From an uncultured Aquimarina sp. (lineage in GTDB: Bacteria; Bacteroidota; Bacteroidia; Flavobacteriales; Flavobacteriaceae), in assembly GCA_938011245.1 (NCBI GenBank), contig CALLUJ010000038.1:1-35831 (forward strand): a DNA stretch of 35,831 bases, given 5' to 3'. Made by a program: the position numbers and the translations under genes. Shown here one piece after another: positions 9,742-16,648 of this stretch (position 1 is the stretch's first letter; each line of letters begins with the position of its first letter). The notes beneath the pieces are model-generated. The model searched no databases. It saw only the letters and a list, made by a program, of their open reading frames with translations, and was not told the origin of the DNA.

Positions 9742-9775
9742 ACCTATAGGTAATTAGAATGCCTATGGTTTTCTG
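9742..9775 (+). terminator. Terminator-like hairpin after the ddmDE-like operon
   Basis: ACCTATAGG (9742-9750) pairs with CCTATGGT (9762-9769): five bp, a bulged T, then three bp. The right arm runs into TTTTCTGTT. The stem is short, so termination may be partial. It lies 14 bp after the 149-residue gene and before the second cargo leader. Confidence 0.45.
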
Positions 9776-9789
9776 TTCTGTATTAGTTG

Positions 9790-9930
9790 CAAGCTTGATA
9801 AGTTAAGTACAGTCATCCATAAAAAACTATTTAATAGGTGGAATATGTTAATACTAGTATGCTAAAATGAAATTATACTGATATTATAATAAAATTTAGA
9901 AACTTAAAAGTTTTATTAAATTAGCTATTT
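9790..9930 (+). repeat. Cargo-module leader, copy 2 (core 9900-9929)
   Basis: Second copy of the leader described for 3490-3630. The 30-bp core differs at one base (AAAAGTTTT in place of AAAAGATTT). Co-linear blocks upstream include ATAAGTTAA near 9798 and AGTATGCTAAAATG near 9856. The distance from core to start codon (63 bp) almost equals that of copy 1 (61 bp). Confidence 0.8.
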
Positions 9931-9992
9931 ATATGATAAACATATAGTTGCTGTTGTTTTTATATGTTTTATAGAATTAAAACCAATAATAA

Positions 9993-11645
9993 TTGAAAGG
10001 AATATTTTCATACAAATCTTTAAGACTTTCATATGAAAGAGTAATAAGGTCATCAACAAACGATGTTAGAAATTTATTTGGAGAGTCTGTTTATAAGTTT
10101 AACTTAAAAAAGAACTTAGAAAACCTTAGTGAATCTCTTGTAAAATCAAAATACAAGCCTAGTAAGCCATTTAAATATTATGAACCAAAAACATCTGGTA
10201 CGCAACGAGTAAAAACAGTTTTGAATATAGAAGATTCTATAGTTTATCAAGCCATTGCTAATCATATAGCAGTGCTTGTAGGAGACGAATTGAAAACAAC
10301 AAATAAGTTTGTTTTTGGAAATATATTACATGAAAATGTTTCAAAAGGAAATGAATTGTTAAATGAATTTGCTCCTGAGTTTCATTTTTTTAAAAAATAT
10401 ATTCCTCTATTTAATGAATTTGTAAAATCTATAAATAAACAGATAGAACAAAATGATAAGCTTTTTAAGTTAGACACAGATATTACAAGTTTTTTTGATT
10501 CCATTTCACACTCAAGCCTTGCATTTATACTTCAAGATTTTAAAATAGAACCTACTATCATTGATTTTCTGTTAGAATGTTTAAATACTTGGAGTGGTAC
10601 TAGAAATTCGCCAACATTTCAAGTTGGAATACCCCAAGGCCCAATAGCTTCATTTTTCTTTGCCAATTTAATTTTACATAAGCTAGACAAAAAAATGCTT
10701 GAAAAGGGTTTTTCTTACTATAGGTATACAGATGATATAAAAGTGTATTCTAGTTCAAATGATCAGTTAAAAAGAATATTACTTGAAATTGATTTATTTT
10801 TAAAAGACCATTCCCTTTCTCTAAATTCTAAAAAAACGTTAATTAATAGCGCTTCTATCAATAAATCAGAAGAATATTTTCAATTATTAAAAAATCAGAG
10901 TACTTCAGAATTAATTTTAGTTGATAAAGAAAAAGAAATGATTCAATCTGAATTTTTAACTAAAGTAAATGATGACGAATTAACTGAGTATAATATAGAT
11001 CAAGAAGATGCTGTAAAAATAATTTCAAATCGTCTAAAAGGAATAGAGGAAGGAATTTTCAACAATTTTTATTTTGATATAAAAAATGGTAAATTTCAAT
11101 CAGATGATCTTGATGTACTTGAATCTAAATTAATTGAATTAGGTTATTTATGGAGAACACATTTAAGAATGTTAAAAGACTTTGAAGGAGAGTATGATTT
11201 TGATTACAAATTGGTGAATATATGGATAGCTGGGATGAATACATTCTTTTGGAGATCAAATCACTTTTGTTGGAATCTTAAAAATTATAATTTAAAGAGA
11301 AAAGATATAGTAAAAATTTTTGATCAAAAAAATTCTATACATCGTTTTGAGTGGTGTACTTACCAAATAAATAATCTTTTGAATAACCCTAACATTTTAA
11401 AAATATATGGGTTAGGAAATGTGTCAAAAAAAATAATTTTAGAATCTTCTCCTCTTATTAGATTATCACTTTACAAGATATTACTAAATAATTATGAATC
11501 TGACAGTAATAAGTTTAAAGAGATTATAGAATCAATAAAGGATGATTCTGAAAATTATATTCGTTATACCCTTCTAGATTGGTTAAATTATTTTTCTCCT
11601 AAAAAAATATCCTCAGAACTAATAAATAAATGGTTTGGGGCATGA
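9993..11645 (+). CDS. Defence-type reverse transcriptase (UG/Abi class, AbiA-like)
   Basis: The protein has 550 residues. RT palm motifs are clear: motif A DTDITSFFDSI (161-171, Asp163 and Asp169), motif B GIPQGPIASFFFANL (212-226) and motif C YTDD (245-248). There is no maturase or endonuclease domain and no nearby intron or retron-like RNA was recognised, which argues against group II introns. The C-terminal ~250 residues are predicted mainly helical, like the alpha-repeat region of UG/Abi defence RTs. These enzymes typically make untemplated or protein-primed DNA and trigger abortive infection. The start is TTG at 9993: an in-frame TAA sits directly upstream at 9990 and no in-frame ATG occurs before the palm. 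The stop overlaps the next gene (ATGA), which encodes a HEPN protein. AbiA of Lactococcus joins RT and HEPN in one chain, so this looks like a split form. Confidence 0.85.
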   Translation: MKGIFSYKSLRLSYERVIRSSTNDVRNLFGESVYKFNLKKNLENLSESLVKSKYKPSKPFKYYEPKTSGTQRVKTVLNIEDSIVYQAIANHIAVLVGDELKTTNKFVFGNILHENVSKGNELLNEFAPEFHFFKKYIPLFNEFVKSINKQIEQNDKLFKLDTDITSFFDSISHSSLAFILQDFKIEPTIIDFLLECLNTWSGTRNSPTFQVGIPQGPIASFFFANLILHKLDKKMLEKGFSYYRYTDDIKVYSSSNDQLKRILLEIDLFLKDHSLSLNSKKTLINSASINKSEEYFQLLKNQSTSELILVDKEKEMIQSEFLTKVNDDELTEYNIDQEDAVKIISNRLKGIEEGIFNNFYFDIKNGKFQSDDLDVLESKLIELGYLWRTHLRMLKDFEGEYDFDYKLVNIWIAGMNTFFWRSNHFCWNLKNYNLKRKDIVKIFDQKNSIHRFEWCTYQINNLLNNPNILKIYGLGNVSKKIILESSPLIRLSLYKILLNNYESDSNKFKEIIESIKDDSENYIRYTLLDWLNYFSPKKISSELINKWFGA

Positions 11646-12283
11646 AAAACTTAAGTGATTTAAATTTTTTGAAAAATCAAATTAATAAAAATGATAGTTT
11701 TTCTTTAAGGATACGAGAGCTAGCTAATTCATTGGTGAACGAAGCTATTATAAAAATAGATAATCCCAAACATTCTTTTGTTGATTTTATTGAAGATATA
11801 ATAGAAGAAACATTAGAGGTTAATTTTTCAGATTTATTAAAAGAGGAAGATTATAATAATGCAAATGAACATGCTGGAGCATGTTTAGCAATTACATCTC
11901 AATTCAAACTATTGCCTAAAACACCATTATTAGGTTCTTGGCTGAGTGAGGCTTTAAAATTCACAGACTACATTATATTAGATTATATACAATCCAAGCG
12001 AGAAGACCTTATTAACCCTGATGACTATACGGGTAAAAAAGCTAATTTAGGAGAAGAAAGACAGAGGTATGATAAGCTTAAAACTTACGGACAACCGATT
12101 TCTAATGCTGGTGCTTGGCTTGATAAATTGTATGAAATAAGAAATAGGATTCAACATAATACAACCGTAGATAAAACTAGTGGAGTGCATACACTTAAAT
12201 TGCCTTTATACGATCAAATGAATAAATCTATAAAAAAACATTATCCTAATACCATAAAGTTAATGATTCATGTATATAAATAA
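11642..12283 (+). CDS. HEPN-domain protein, likely RNase effector of the RT module
   Basis: A 213-residue, mostly helical protein. It has the HEPN ribonuclease signature RNRIQH (R167-N168, H172) in the context LDKLYEIRNRIQHNT. Its ATG overlaps the RT stop in an ATGA arrangement (ATG 11642-11644, TGA 11643-11645). I prefer this start over the upstream ATG at 11630 because of the coupling. HEPN domains with R-x4-6-H are metal-independent RNases common in abortive-infection and toxin-antitoxin systems, where they cleave tRNA or mRNA after activation. The fused RT-HEPN of AbiA suggests that here the RT or its product controls a separate HEPN subunit; this is inferred. Confidence 0.75.
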   Translation: MKNLSDLNFLKNQINKNDSFSLRIRELANSLVNEAIIKIDNPKHSFVDFIEDIIEETLEVNFSDLLKEEDYNNANEHAGACLAITSQFKLLPKTPLLGSWLSEALKFTDYIILDYIQSKREDLINPDDYTGKKANLGEERQRYDKLKTYGQPISNAGAWLDKLYEIRNRIQHNTTVDKTSGVHTLKLPLYDQMNKSIKKHYPNTIKLMIHVYK

Positions 12284-12322
12284 AACGGTAGAGGCACTGT
12301 TAAAAGTTATTACTACTAAATT

Positions 12323-13048
12323 TTGAAAACAGTATCGATCTCAAACTGTGGAAGAATAAAACTTAATTCTTTTAGACCTCTTTGCCTTACAAAAAGTGGT
12401 TTGAACGCAATTAAAGAATATAATCTATCACCTTTTATTGATGCTTCTTGTAGACGAGAACCTGATTTTGAAAATCCTTATCCATCAATATCAGCATTAT
12501 GTAGACAAGGTAGTTTTGCCCCGCACTTAAAAGTTGATGATGTAATCGTTTATATGACAATCGGGCGTAAATTTCAGCCCTTTAAAAAGGGTTATCATTT
12601 GGTGTCAATTCTTCAAGTTAAAGAAGTTTATGAAACTCACGAAATTGCAAAAAACGAATATCTGAATAGTGATTTACCTATACCTAGTAATTGTATGGTT
12701 TCCAATAACCCTCCAAATGATTTTGTTAAGACAGGAGGTAATTTTACTTCAAAATTAAGGGAAAAACAATTTCTAAATAAAACAGATATAGAGAAAGGGA
12801 AAATTGGAAAAAGGATTATAAAAATCTGGGATGCTGAATATTTAAATAAATCAAAAAAATGGAAATGCTTTGTAAAAACAGAACCTCTTTTTGTGAATGT
12901 TGATAATCCTCCACTAATTTCAAATCTTGACTTTAATCATATTTTTGGAAAAATTCCGAATACTAGAACCCCTAATTTAATTGCAGAGAAACAATTAATA
13001 TTATTGGCTAAAATAGCAGGTTTAAATCTAAAACTAACTAACGATTAA
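12323..13048 (+). CDS. PUA/EVE/Nmad-like small-domain protein in the RT-HEPN module
   Basis: A 241-residue protein. The distinctive part is residues 41-79, with CRREPDFE, then SISALCRQGSFAPHLKVDD, then VIVYMT. It is followed by a segment with HEIA and NCMVSNNPPND. The pattern (a Cys/Arg-rich strand, FAP, then a DD or GD turn and VxYxT) resembles the small PUA-superfamily domains (EVE, ASCH, Nmad) that read modified bases and are frequent in phage-host conflict loci; the exact family is uncertain. The start is TTG at 12323: an in-frame TAA lies at 12317 and the first ATG comes only at residue 78. It lies 39 bp after the HEPN gene on the same strand, so it is likely part of that operon, perhaps as a sensor. 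Confidence 0.6.
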   Translation: MKTVSISNCGRIKLNSFRPLCLTKSGLNAIKEYNLSPFIDASCRREPDFENPYPSISALCRQGSFAPHLKVDDVIVYMTIGRKFQPFKKGYHLVSILQVKEVYETHEIAKNEYLNSDLPIPSNCMVSNNPPNDFVKTGGNFTSKLREKQFLNKTDIEKGKIGKRIIKIWDAEYLNKSKKWKCFVKTEPLFVNVDNPPLISNLDFNHIFGKIPNTRTPNLIAEKQLILLAKIAGLNLKLTND

Positions 13049-13111
13049 AATTTAGACAACAAAAAACTAAACAATATTAGATTTGTTTAAGTTTAATTTA
13101 ATAATACAAAA

Positions 13112-13237
13112 ATGGGAAAATCAAGCGGATTAAAAAATGCACCAAGTACAACAGGAAAACCATCTGGAACAGGTAGAGGAAATGCAACAACAAGACAAGG
13201 AAAAACCTCGCCACCTGCACCTAAAACTAAAAAATAA
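13112..13237 (+). CDS. 41-residue basic peptide at the end of the RT-HEPN operon
   Basis: An ORF of 41 codons (ATG 13112, TAA 13235-13237), starting MGKSSGLKNAPSTTGKPSG and ending PPAPKTKK. It is rich in Lys, Gly, Ser/Thr and Pro, has no acidic or aromatic residues and is probably disordered. It sits 63 bp after the PUA/Nmad-like gene and 12 bp before a strong intrinsic terminator, so it is the last cistron of the module. The composition is nucleic-acid-binding-like. I cannot assign a function. It could be a regulator, a small effector or an RNA-associated peptide. Confidence 0.6.
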   Translation: MGKSSGLKNAPSTTGKPSGTGRGNATTRQGKTSPPAPKTKK

Positions 13238-13249
13238 CTGAATTGGTAA

Positions 13250-13283
13250 ATGCGCTACTTTAATGGATAGCGCATATTTTTTT
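13250..13283 (+). terminator. Intrinsic terminator of the RT-HEPN module
   Basis: A perfect 8-bp stem, ATGCGCTA (13250-13257) with TAGCGCAT (13268-13275), a 10-base loop and a run of seven T at 13277-13283. It closes the operon that starts at 9993. An ATG in the loop (13263) is therefore not used as the start of the next gene here. Confidence 0.85.
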
Positions 13284-13952
13284 ATGAAAGATTTTGATTG
13301 TAAAAGAAAAAGACATGAAAATGGAGCTCCTGTAATATTTATAATAGGTTGTCTAATTGATTATAATTTTAAATCATTTAGAAACTTTTTAATTTATATA
13401 TTCTATTTTTCAGGCTATCTTGACTTAAGAAAAAAAGATTCAACTCAATATACAGATGAAGAGTTGGTTAAAAGATTAGATTTAATCTTTAAGATAAAAA
13501 TTAGTAAAAAAGACCTCTATGGATTAATTAAATGTAATAAAAACACTTTTAATAAGCTTTTCAAAGAATATTTTGAATTGAAAGGGTTTATTGGTAGACG
13601 AAAATTTAATCTCTTCGAAACTTATGGTATTTTAAATGAATGGCAAGGTGGAGGAAAATGGGGAATGATGCAATCTATAAAAAAAGATAGATTGGCTAAA
13701 ATTATTAATTCAGGAAACTACAAGAGTTTAGCAATTGAATTCAGCCTTTTAATCGGAATAGATAAATATAAGAGCAAAGACAAATTCTCACCTAAAGAGG
13801 TTAAAAAACTACTAGAACATATAGATTTATCAGAATCAAGAAAAGCAGAAAGATTGTTACGATATGATGAGTTCAAAAATATTTCTTTATGGGTTTTCGG
13901 GATTTTTATTTTATATAATGCTTGGGAGAAAAACAAGCATAGCAGTGTATAA
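13284..13952 (+). CDS. Unrecognised protein between the RT module and traD
   Basis: 222 residues from ATG 13284. A longer reading from ATG 13263 would start inside the terminator loop, so I reject it. Visible features are a hydrophobic N-terminal stretch (PVIFIIGCLIDYNF and FLIYIFYFSGY), a helix-turn-helix-like segment (KKDLYGLIKCNKNTFNKLF) and a hydrophobic C-terminal helix (ISLWVFGIFILY). It is AT-rich like the rest of the cargo. Its stop lies 2 bp from the convergent traD stop, so this is the exact right edge of the insertion in the tra operon. It might be a remnant or a late-acquired cargo gene. I know no family for it. Confidence 0.6.
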   Translation: MKDFDCKRKRHENGAPVIFIIGCLIDYNFKSFRNFLIYIFYFSGYLDLRKKDSTQYTDEELVKRLDLIFKIKISKKDLYGLIKCNKNTFNKLFKEYFELKGFIGRRKFNLFETYGILNEWQGGGKWGMMQSIKKDRLAKIINSGNYKSLAIEFSLLIGIDKYKSKDKFSPKEVKKLLEHIDLSESRKAERLLRYDEFKNISLWVFGIFILYNAWEKNKHSSV

Positions 13953-13954
13953 AC

Positions 13955-14557
13955 CTACACAAAATCCCCAATATCAAAATCACGCCAATCCTCATTTACT
14001 TTCGAGGAAATACGAGTCGTTAAATGCGCATTTAATAAATCGGATACATGTTGTTGTGCTTGTGGAATTTGTTCATTTAGGATCTCTAATAATTCGGTGT
14101 TTTCAATTTTCATGGCTATGGGTAATGTATCAGTGGTAAGTTCTTTTTGATTTAGTAATGTTGTTATTCTTTGCAATTCTTCAAAGCTGATTCCAGTATT
14201 AAAATCTTGATCTGTTTTCGTTGAAAAATCAGTTTTTAATTCTTCCTCTTCCTCCGTTGATTCCCAATCGATAGTATCTGTATTTTTAGAGGAAGAAGAA
14301 TCGAAAACAACATCTAAAGCTTCAGTAGGAATTATTTTTTCAACCTTCTTTTCTGTCTCTTTTTTGGGTAAGTTAATCGGTTCATTCTTAATTTCAGGTT
14401 GTTTTAAAGCTTCCTTGCTTTCTCCCATAATAGAGTTACCTTTTTGGTGTTTTAAACTTTTTTTAAAAGGTTTTATATCGGTTTTTTTAGGGTAAAAACG
14501 ATCTGCTAATAAAATGATTAGTAGCAGCAAAATAATAAATTGAATAGTTACTTCCAT
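13955..14557 (-). CDS. traD: TraD-like conjugal transfer protein
   Basis: A 200-residue protein with an N-terminal membrane anchor (IQFIILLLLIILLADRFY, about residues 5-22), a basic/acidic disordered middle (EEEEEL near 105) and a folded, mostly helical C-terminal region ending RDFDIGDFV. The assignment rests on its place as the fourth gene after traA (ParA), traB and traC in the standard Bacteroidetes order, since the sequence itself is poorly conserved. It starts 2 bp after the traC stop. Downstream, the expected traE is displaced by the cargo block. Confidence 0.65.
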   Translation of the reverse strand: MEVTIQFIILLLLIILLADRFYPKKTDIKPFKKSLKHQKGNSIMGESKEALKQPEIKNEPINLPKKETEKKVEKIIPTEALDVVFDSSSSKNTDTIDWESTEEEEELKTDFSTKTDQDFNTGISFEELQRITTLLNQKELTTDTLPIAMKIENTELLEILNEQIPQAQQHVSDLLNAHLTTRISSKVNEDWRDFDIGDFV

Positions 14558-14559
14558 AA

Positions 14560-14961
14560 TTATATAATAGGTTTAAAATTATCCTTAAACAGTTTTTTTA
14601 TTTCCGCTTCATACTCCATAAAATGATGTTGTAAAATATTATCTAGGTAATTAGATACAGACATATTGTTTTCTTCAATAACTCTAATAATTCTAAATAA
14701 GCGTTCGTGAAACTCTGGACGGATATATATCGACTTACCATTACGAGCTACTAAATGACTTTTTTGTAAAAACAATTCCTGATAAGGCACATCTCCTTTT
14801 TTAGAAACAGCACTCGATTTTTTAGTTTGCTTCGGTTTAGGAGTCGCTTTTTCTTTTATGTTTTGGTCTTTTGTTTCAGGAAGCTCTCTGTCCTTTGAAA
14901 ATGAATGTGCCATCATTTTCATTAATTCCTTTTCATCTATAGGGTCTTTGTCTTTTTCCAT
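14560..14961 (-). CDS. traC: DUF3408-type conjugal transfer protein (TraC-like)
   Basis: A 133-residue protein with a charged, lysine-rich N-terminal half and a conserved-looking C-terminal part: KSIYIRPEFHERLFRIIRVI, then SNYLDNILQHHFMEY. This is the DUF3408 pattern, a ribbon-helix-helix-like domain found in the traA-traD segment of Bacteroidetes conjugative transposons. A DNA-binding or accessory role in transfer is likely but not shown here. One base separates it from the upstream small gene and two from traD, so it is in the traA operon. Confidence 0.75.
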   Translation of the reverse strand: MEKDKDPIDEKELMKMMAHSFSKDRELPETKDQNIKEKATPKPKQTKKSSAVSKKGDVPYQELFLQKSHLVARNGKSIYIRPEFHERLFRIIRVIEENNMSVSNYLDNILQHHFMEYEAEIKKLFKDNFKPII

Positions 14962-14962
14962 T

Positions 14963-15181
14963 TTAAATTGTTTTTTTTATTTCTTCTTTTGCATCTATCC
15001 AAGCCATTCCTTTGTTTGCTATATATCTGTCGTTAGGTGTCTTTTTAGATAAGCGTTTTGCATTTGTCAAATCGCGATCTGAAAAAACTGCAAATACATT
15101 TTTTCTGTACTTTAAGCAAACCGCTTTAGGATAGTATTCTAATACGTAAGTCCTTGCTTGTTCCCATTCTGTATTTTTCAT
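14963..15181 (-). CDS. Small traA-operon protein (TraB position)
   Basis: A 72-residue protein, MKNTEWEQARTYVLEYYPKA..., with two or three short helices and basic patches (KRLSKKT). It sits between the ParA-like traA and the DUF3408 gene with 1-2 bp spacings, so it is a genuine operon member. Small proteins of this kind (DUF3876-like) occupy the same slot in related elements. The function is unknown. I give no symbol because the family match is only by position and size. Confidence 0.7.
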   Translation of the reverse strand: MKNTEWEQARTYVLEYYPKAVCLKYRKNVFAVFSDRDLTNAKRLSKKTPNDRYIANKGMAWIDAKEEIKKTI

Positions 15182-15183
15182 AA

Positions 15184-15942
15184 TTATCGATTTAGTAGGT
15201 GTAAAAATTCATGGATAAAAGTTTCTATTCTAGAAGAGGTAATTAAGCGGCTGTGAGGAGGGAAAAGCGTAGAACGAAACACCAATCCTTTTCCAATTTC
15301 TGGAAGTTCTTTTCGGAAGCGTTTACTATCTGAAAAATGATGCTGCATTTGGTGTAATTCCAGTTCCTTAAATACCTTTTCATACATTTCATAAAGTGTA
15401 GATTTTTCTCTTCCATCTACCATATTCCAGAATAGGTACAAGCCTTTTTTATCAGATTTCGTTTTAAATATTTTGGAGATTACCTGTAAAAAAGAAAGGG
15501 TACTTTCCATGACTAATCTGTCTGCGGTCATTGGAGAAAAAATGGCATCCATGCCCAATAAAGTTTGTAGTATTCCTGTAGAATTTACTGTGCCGGGTAA
15601 GTCAAAAAAAGCAAAATCATAGGCTATAGAACTATCGGCTAAAAACTGATTCGCTTCTTGTAAAGCGGTATCTGCATTACAAGAAATTATGGGATATGCT
15701 TTTTTGTTTAAACTTGAAAATTGCATGTGTGCCATTCGTTTAAAATGGTCATTTTCCATAATTGCTTTTAACTCACGCTCTCTTAGTTTAGCGATACTTA
15801 ATTGAGGAAAATCACAATCGAAAATAACCACTTGATAACCCATTTTATAATGTAACATGGCTGCGGTTAGTACGGTAATTGCACTTTTTCCTACCCCTCC
15901 TTTTTGAGATGAGAAACTGATTTTTAAGGGTGTTGTTTTCAT
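15184..15942 (-). CDS. traA: TraA, ParA/MinD-type ATPase of the conjugative element
   Basis: A 252-residue protein with the deviant Walker A motif KGGVGKS at residues 14-20, a switch-like VIFDCDFPQ near 38-46 and a DLPGT motif near 117. This is the ParA family protein that opens the tra operon in Bacteroidetes conjugative transposons. ParA ATPases position or segregate DNA or protein complexes. No ParB gene is visible in the window. Just upstream lies an unusual CTAG-rich repeat zone (15991-16320) that could be a partner site, which is inference. Transcription runs left from the same intergenic region that drives mobA to the right. Confidence 0.9.
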   Translation of the reverse strand: MKTTPLKISFSSQKGGVGKSAITVLTAAMLHYKMGYQVVIFDCDFPQLSIAKLRERELKAIMENDHFKRMAHMQFSSLNKKAYPIISCNADTALQEANQFLADSSIAYDFAFFDLPGTVNSTGILQTLLGMDAIFSPMTADRLVMESTLSFLQVISKIFKTKSDKKGLYLFWNMVDGREKSTLYEMYEKVFKELELHQMQHHFSDSKRFRKELPEIGKGLVFRSTLFPPHSRLITSSRIETFIHEFLHLLNR

Positions 15943-15990
15943 TAGTTAAAATTTTACTGTTAATAGATTTATAATGCTTTATGACTCTCT

Positions 15991-16320
15991 AACTAGCTAG
16001 TCATACCTCTAGCTAGTTGTGTAATTGACTAGTTGGCTAAATAGCCAGCCAATTAACTAGCAGTACTCTCAGCTAGAAATATCTCTGTACAGCCAGTCGT
16101 ACCTGCGTTTGATTGACTAGTTGATTAACTAGCCGTACTCTTAGCTAGAAATATTGCTGCATAGCTAACTGTACCTATGGCTAATTGTACAATTGACTAA
16201 CTGACTATATACTTAGCTAGTTAATTGGCTAGACACACTTTCATCTCTACAGCTAACTAAATGGCTAACCGTATTGCCGTTTAGCTGGCTATACGGCTAT
16301 ACGGCGTTACAGCAAAAAAA
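15991..16320. repeat. CTAG-enriched degenerate repeat zone between traA and mobA
   Basis: I count 12 CTAG tetramers between 15993 and 16233, where fewer than one would be expected from base composition; CTAG is also generally under-represented in bacteria. The zone contains a direct repeat: 16052-16082 and 16124-16154 share 29 of 31 bases (ATTAACTAGC(A/C)GTACTCT...), offset by 72 bp. ATTGACTAGTTG occurs at 16024 and 16112, with a relative (ATTGACTAACTG) near 16191. GGCTA and TAGCTAAC words fill the rest. It has no coding capacity. An iteron-like protein-binding array, such as a centromere for TraA, is the simplest reading. Confidence 0.75.
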
Positions 16321-16440
16321 CAGCGCTTTCACTTCGTTTTTTCAAGGATTTGTTTTTGAGGTCTTTAATGGCTTTGGGTGTCTTTTTTTGTCACTGATAA
16401 CCATAGTGTTACAATCATTTGTTCGCTTTTAATTTGTAGA

Positions 16441-16648
16441 GGTCAGTTTTAGGAGTGGTGATACCACATCACCTCATTAAAATCCATTTAAAAACTGTTC
16501 AGCGGAACAGAGCAAGTTGTGTAATGAGTGCCTCAAAAGTGCTTTTGTGCCTCTCATTACAAACTTGTCCTACGGAGTTTAAAATCCCTCCGAAGTCGAG
16601 GATTTTTTAAAAAGACGAATTGGAAGTTTCACTATAAATGAATTAAAA
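16441..16648. promoter_or_regulatory. Candidate oriT / relaxosome region upstream of mobA
   Basis: Immediately 5' of the mob genes, where oriT usually lies in these elements. It holds GGTGAT (16457-16462) opposite ATCACC (16468-16473), overlapping GTGGT-GAT-ACCAC. The main structure is a large hairpin whose arms are 16513-16528 (CAAGTTGTGTAATGAG) and 16553-16567 (CTCATTACAAACTTG), with one bulged base. Nested inside is a 6-bp stem, CAAAAG/CTTTTG (16534-16539, 16542-16547). No nic site could be identified by eye. Confidence 0.5.
16581..16608 (+). terminator. Terminator-like hairpin before mobA
   Basis: AAAATCCCTC (16581-16590) pairs with GAGGATTTT (16598-16606) with one bulged C and a 7-base loop, followed by Ts. 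It may attenuate read-through into mobA or be part of the oriT structure. Confidence 0.4.

Noticed and set aside
13263..13283. An earlier ATG (13263) for the 222-residue gene before traD.
   Set aside because: It lies in the loop of a perfect 8-bp hairpin followed by seven Ts. The ATG at 13284, directly after the T-run, is the better start.
9993..13283. A retron or group II intron as the source of the reverse transcriptase.
   Set aside because: There is no maturase (X) or endonuclease domain, no intron ends and no msr/msd-like RNA next to the start. The coupled HEPN gene fits an Abi-type RT instead.
13864..14139. A 91-residue plus-strand ORF overlapping the cargo edge and traD.
   Set aside because: It is a shadow frame across two convergent real genes, with no independent support.
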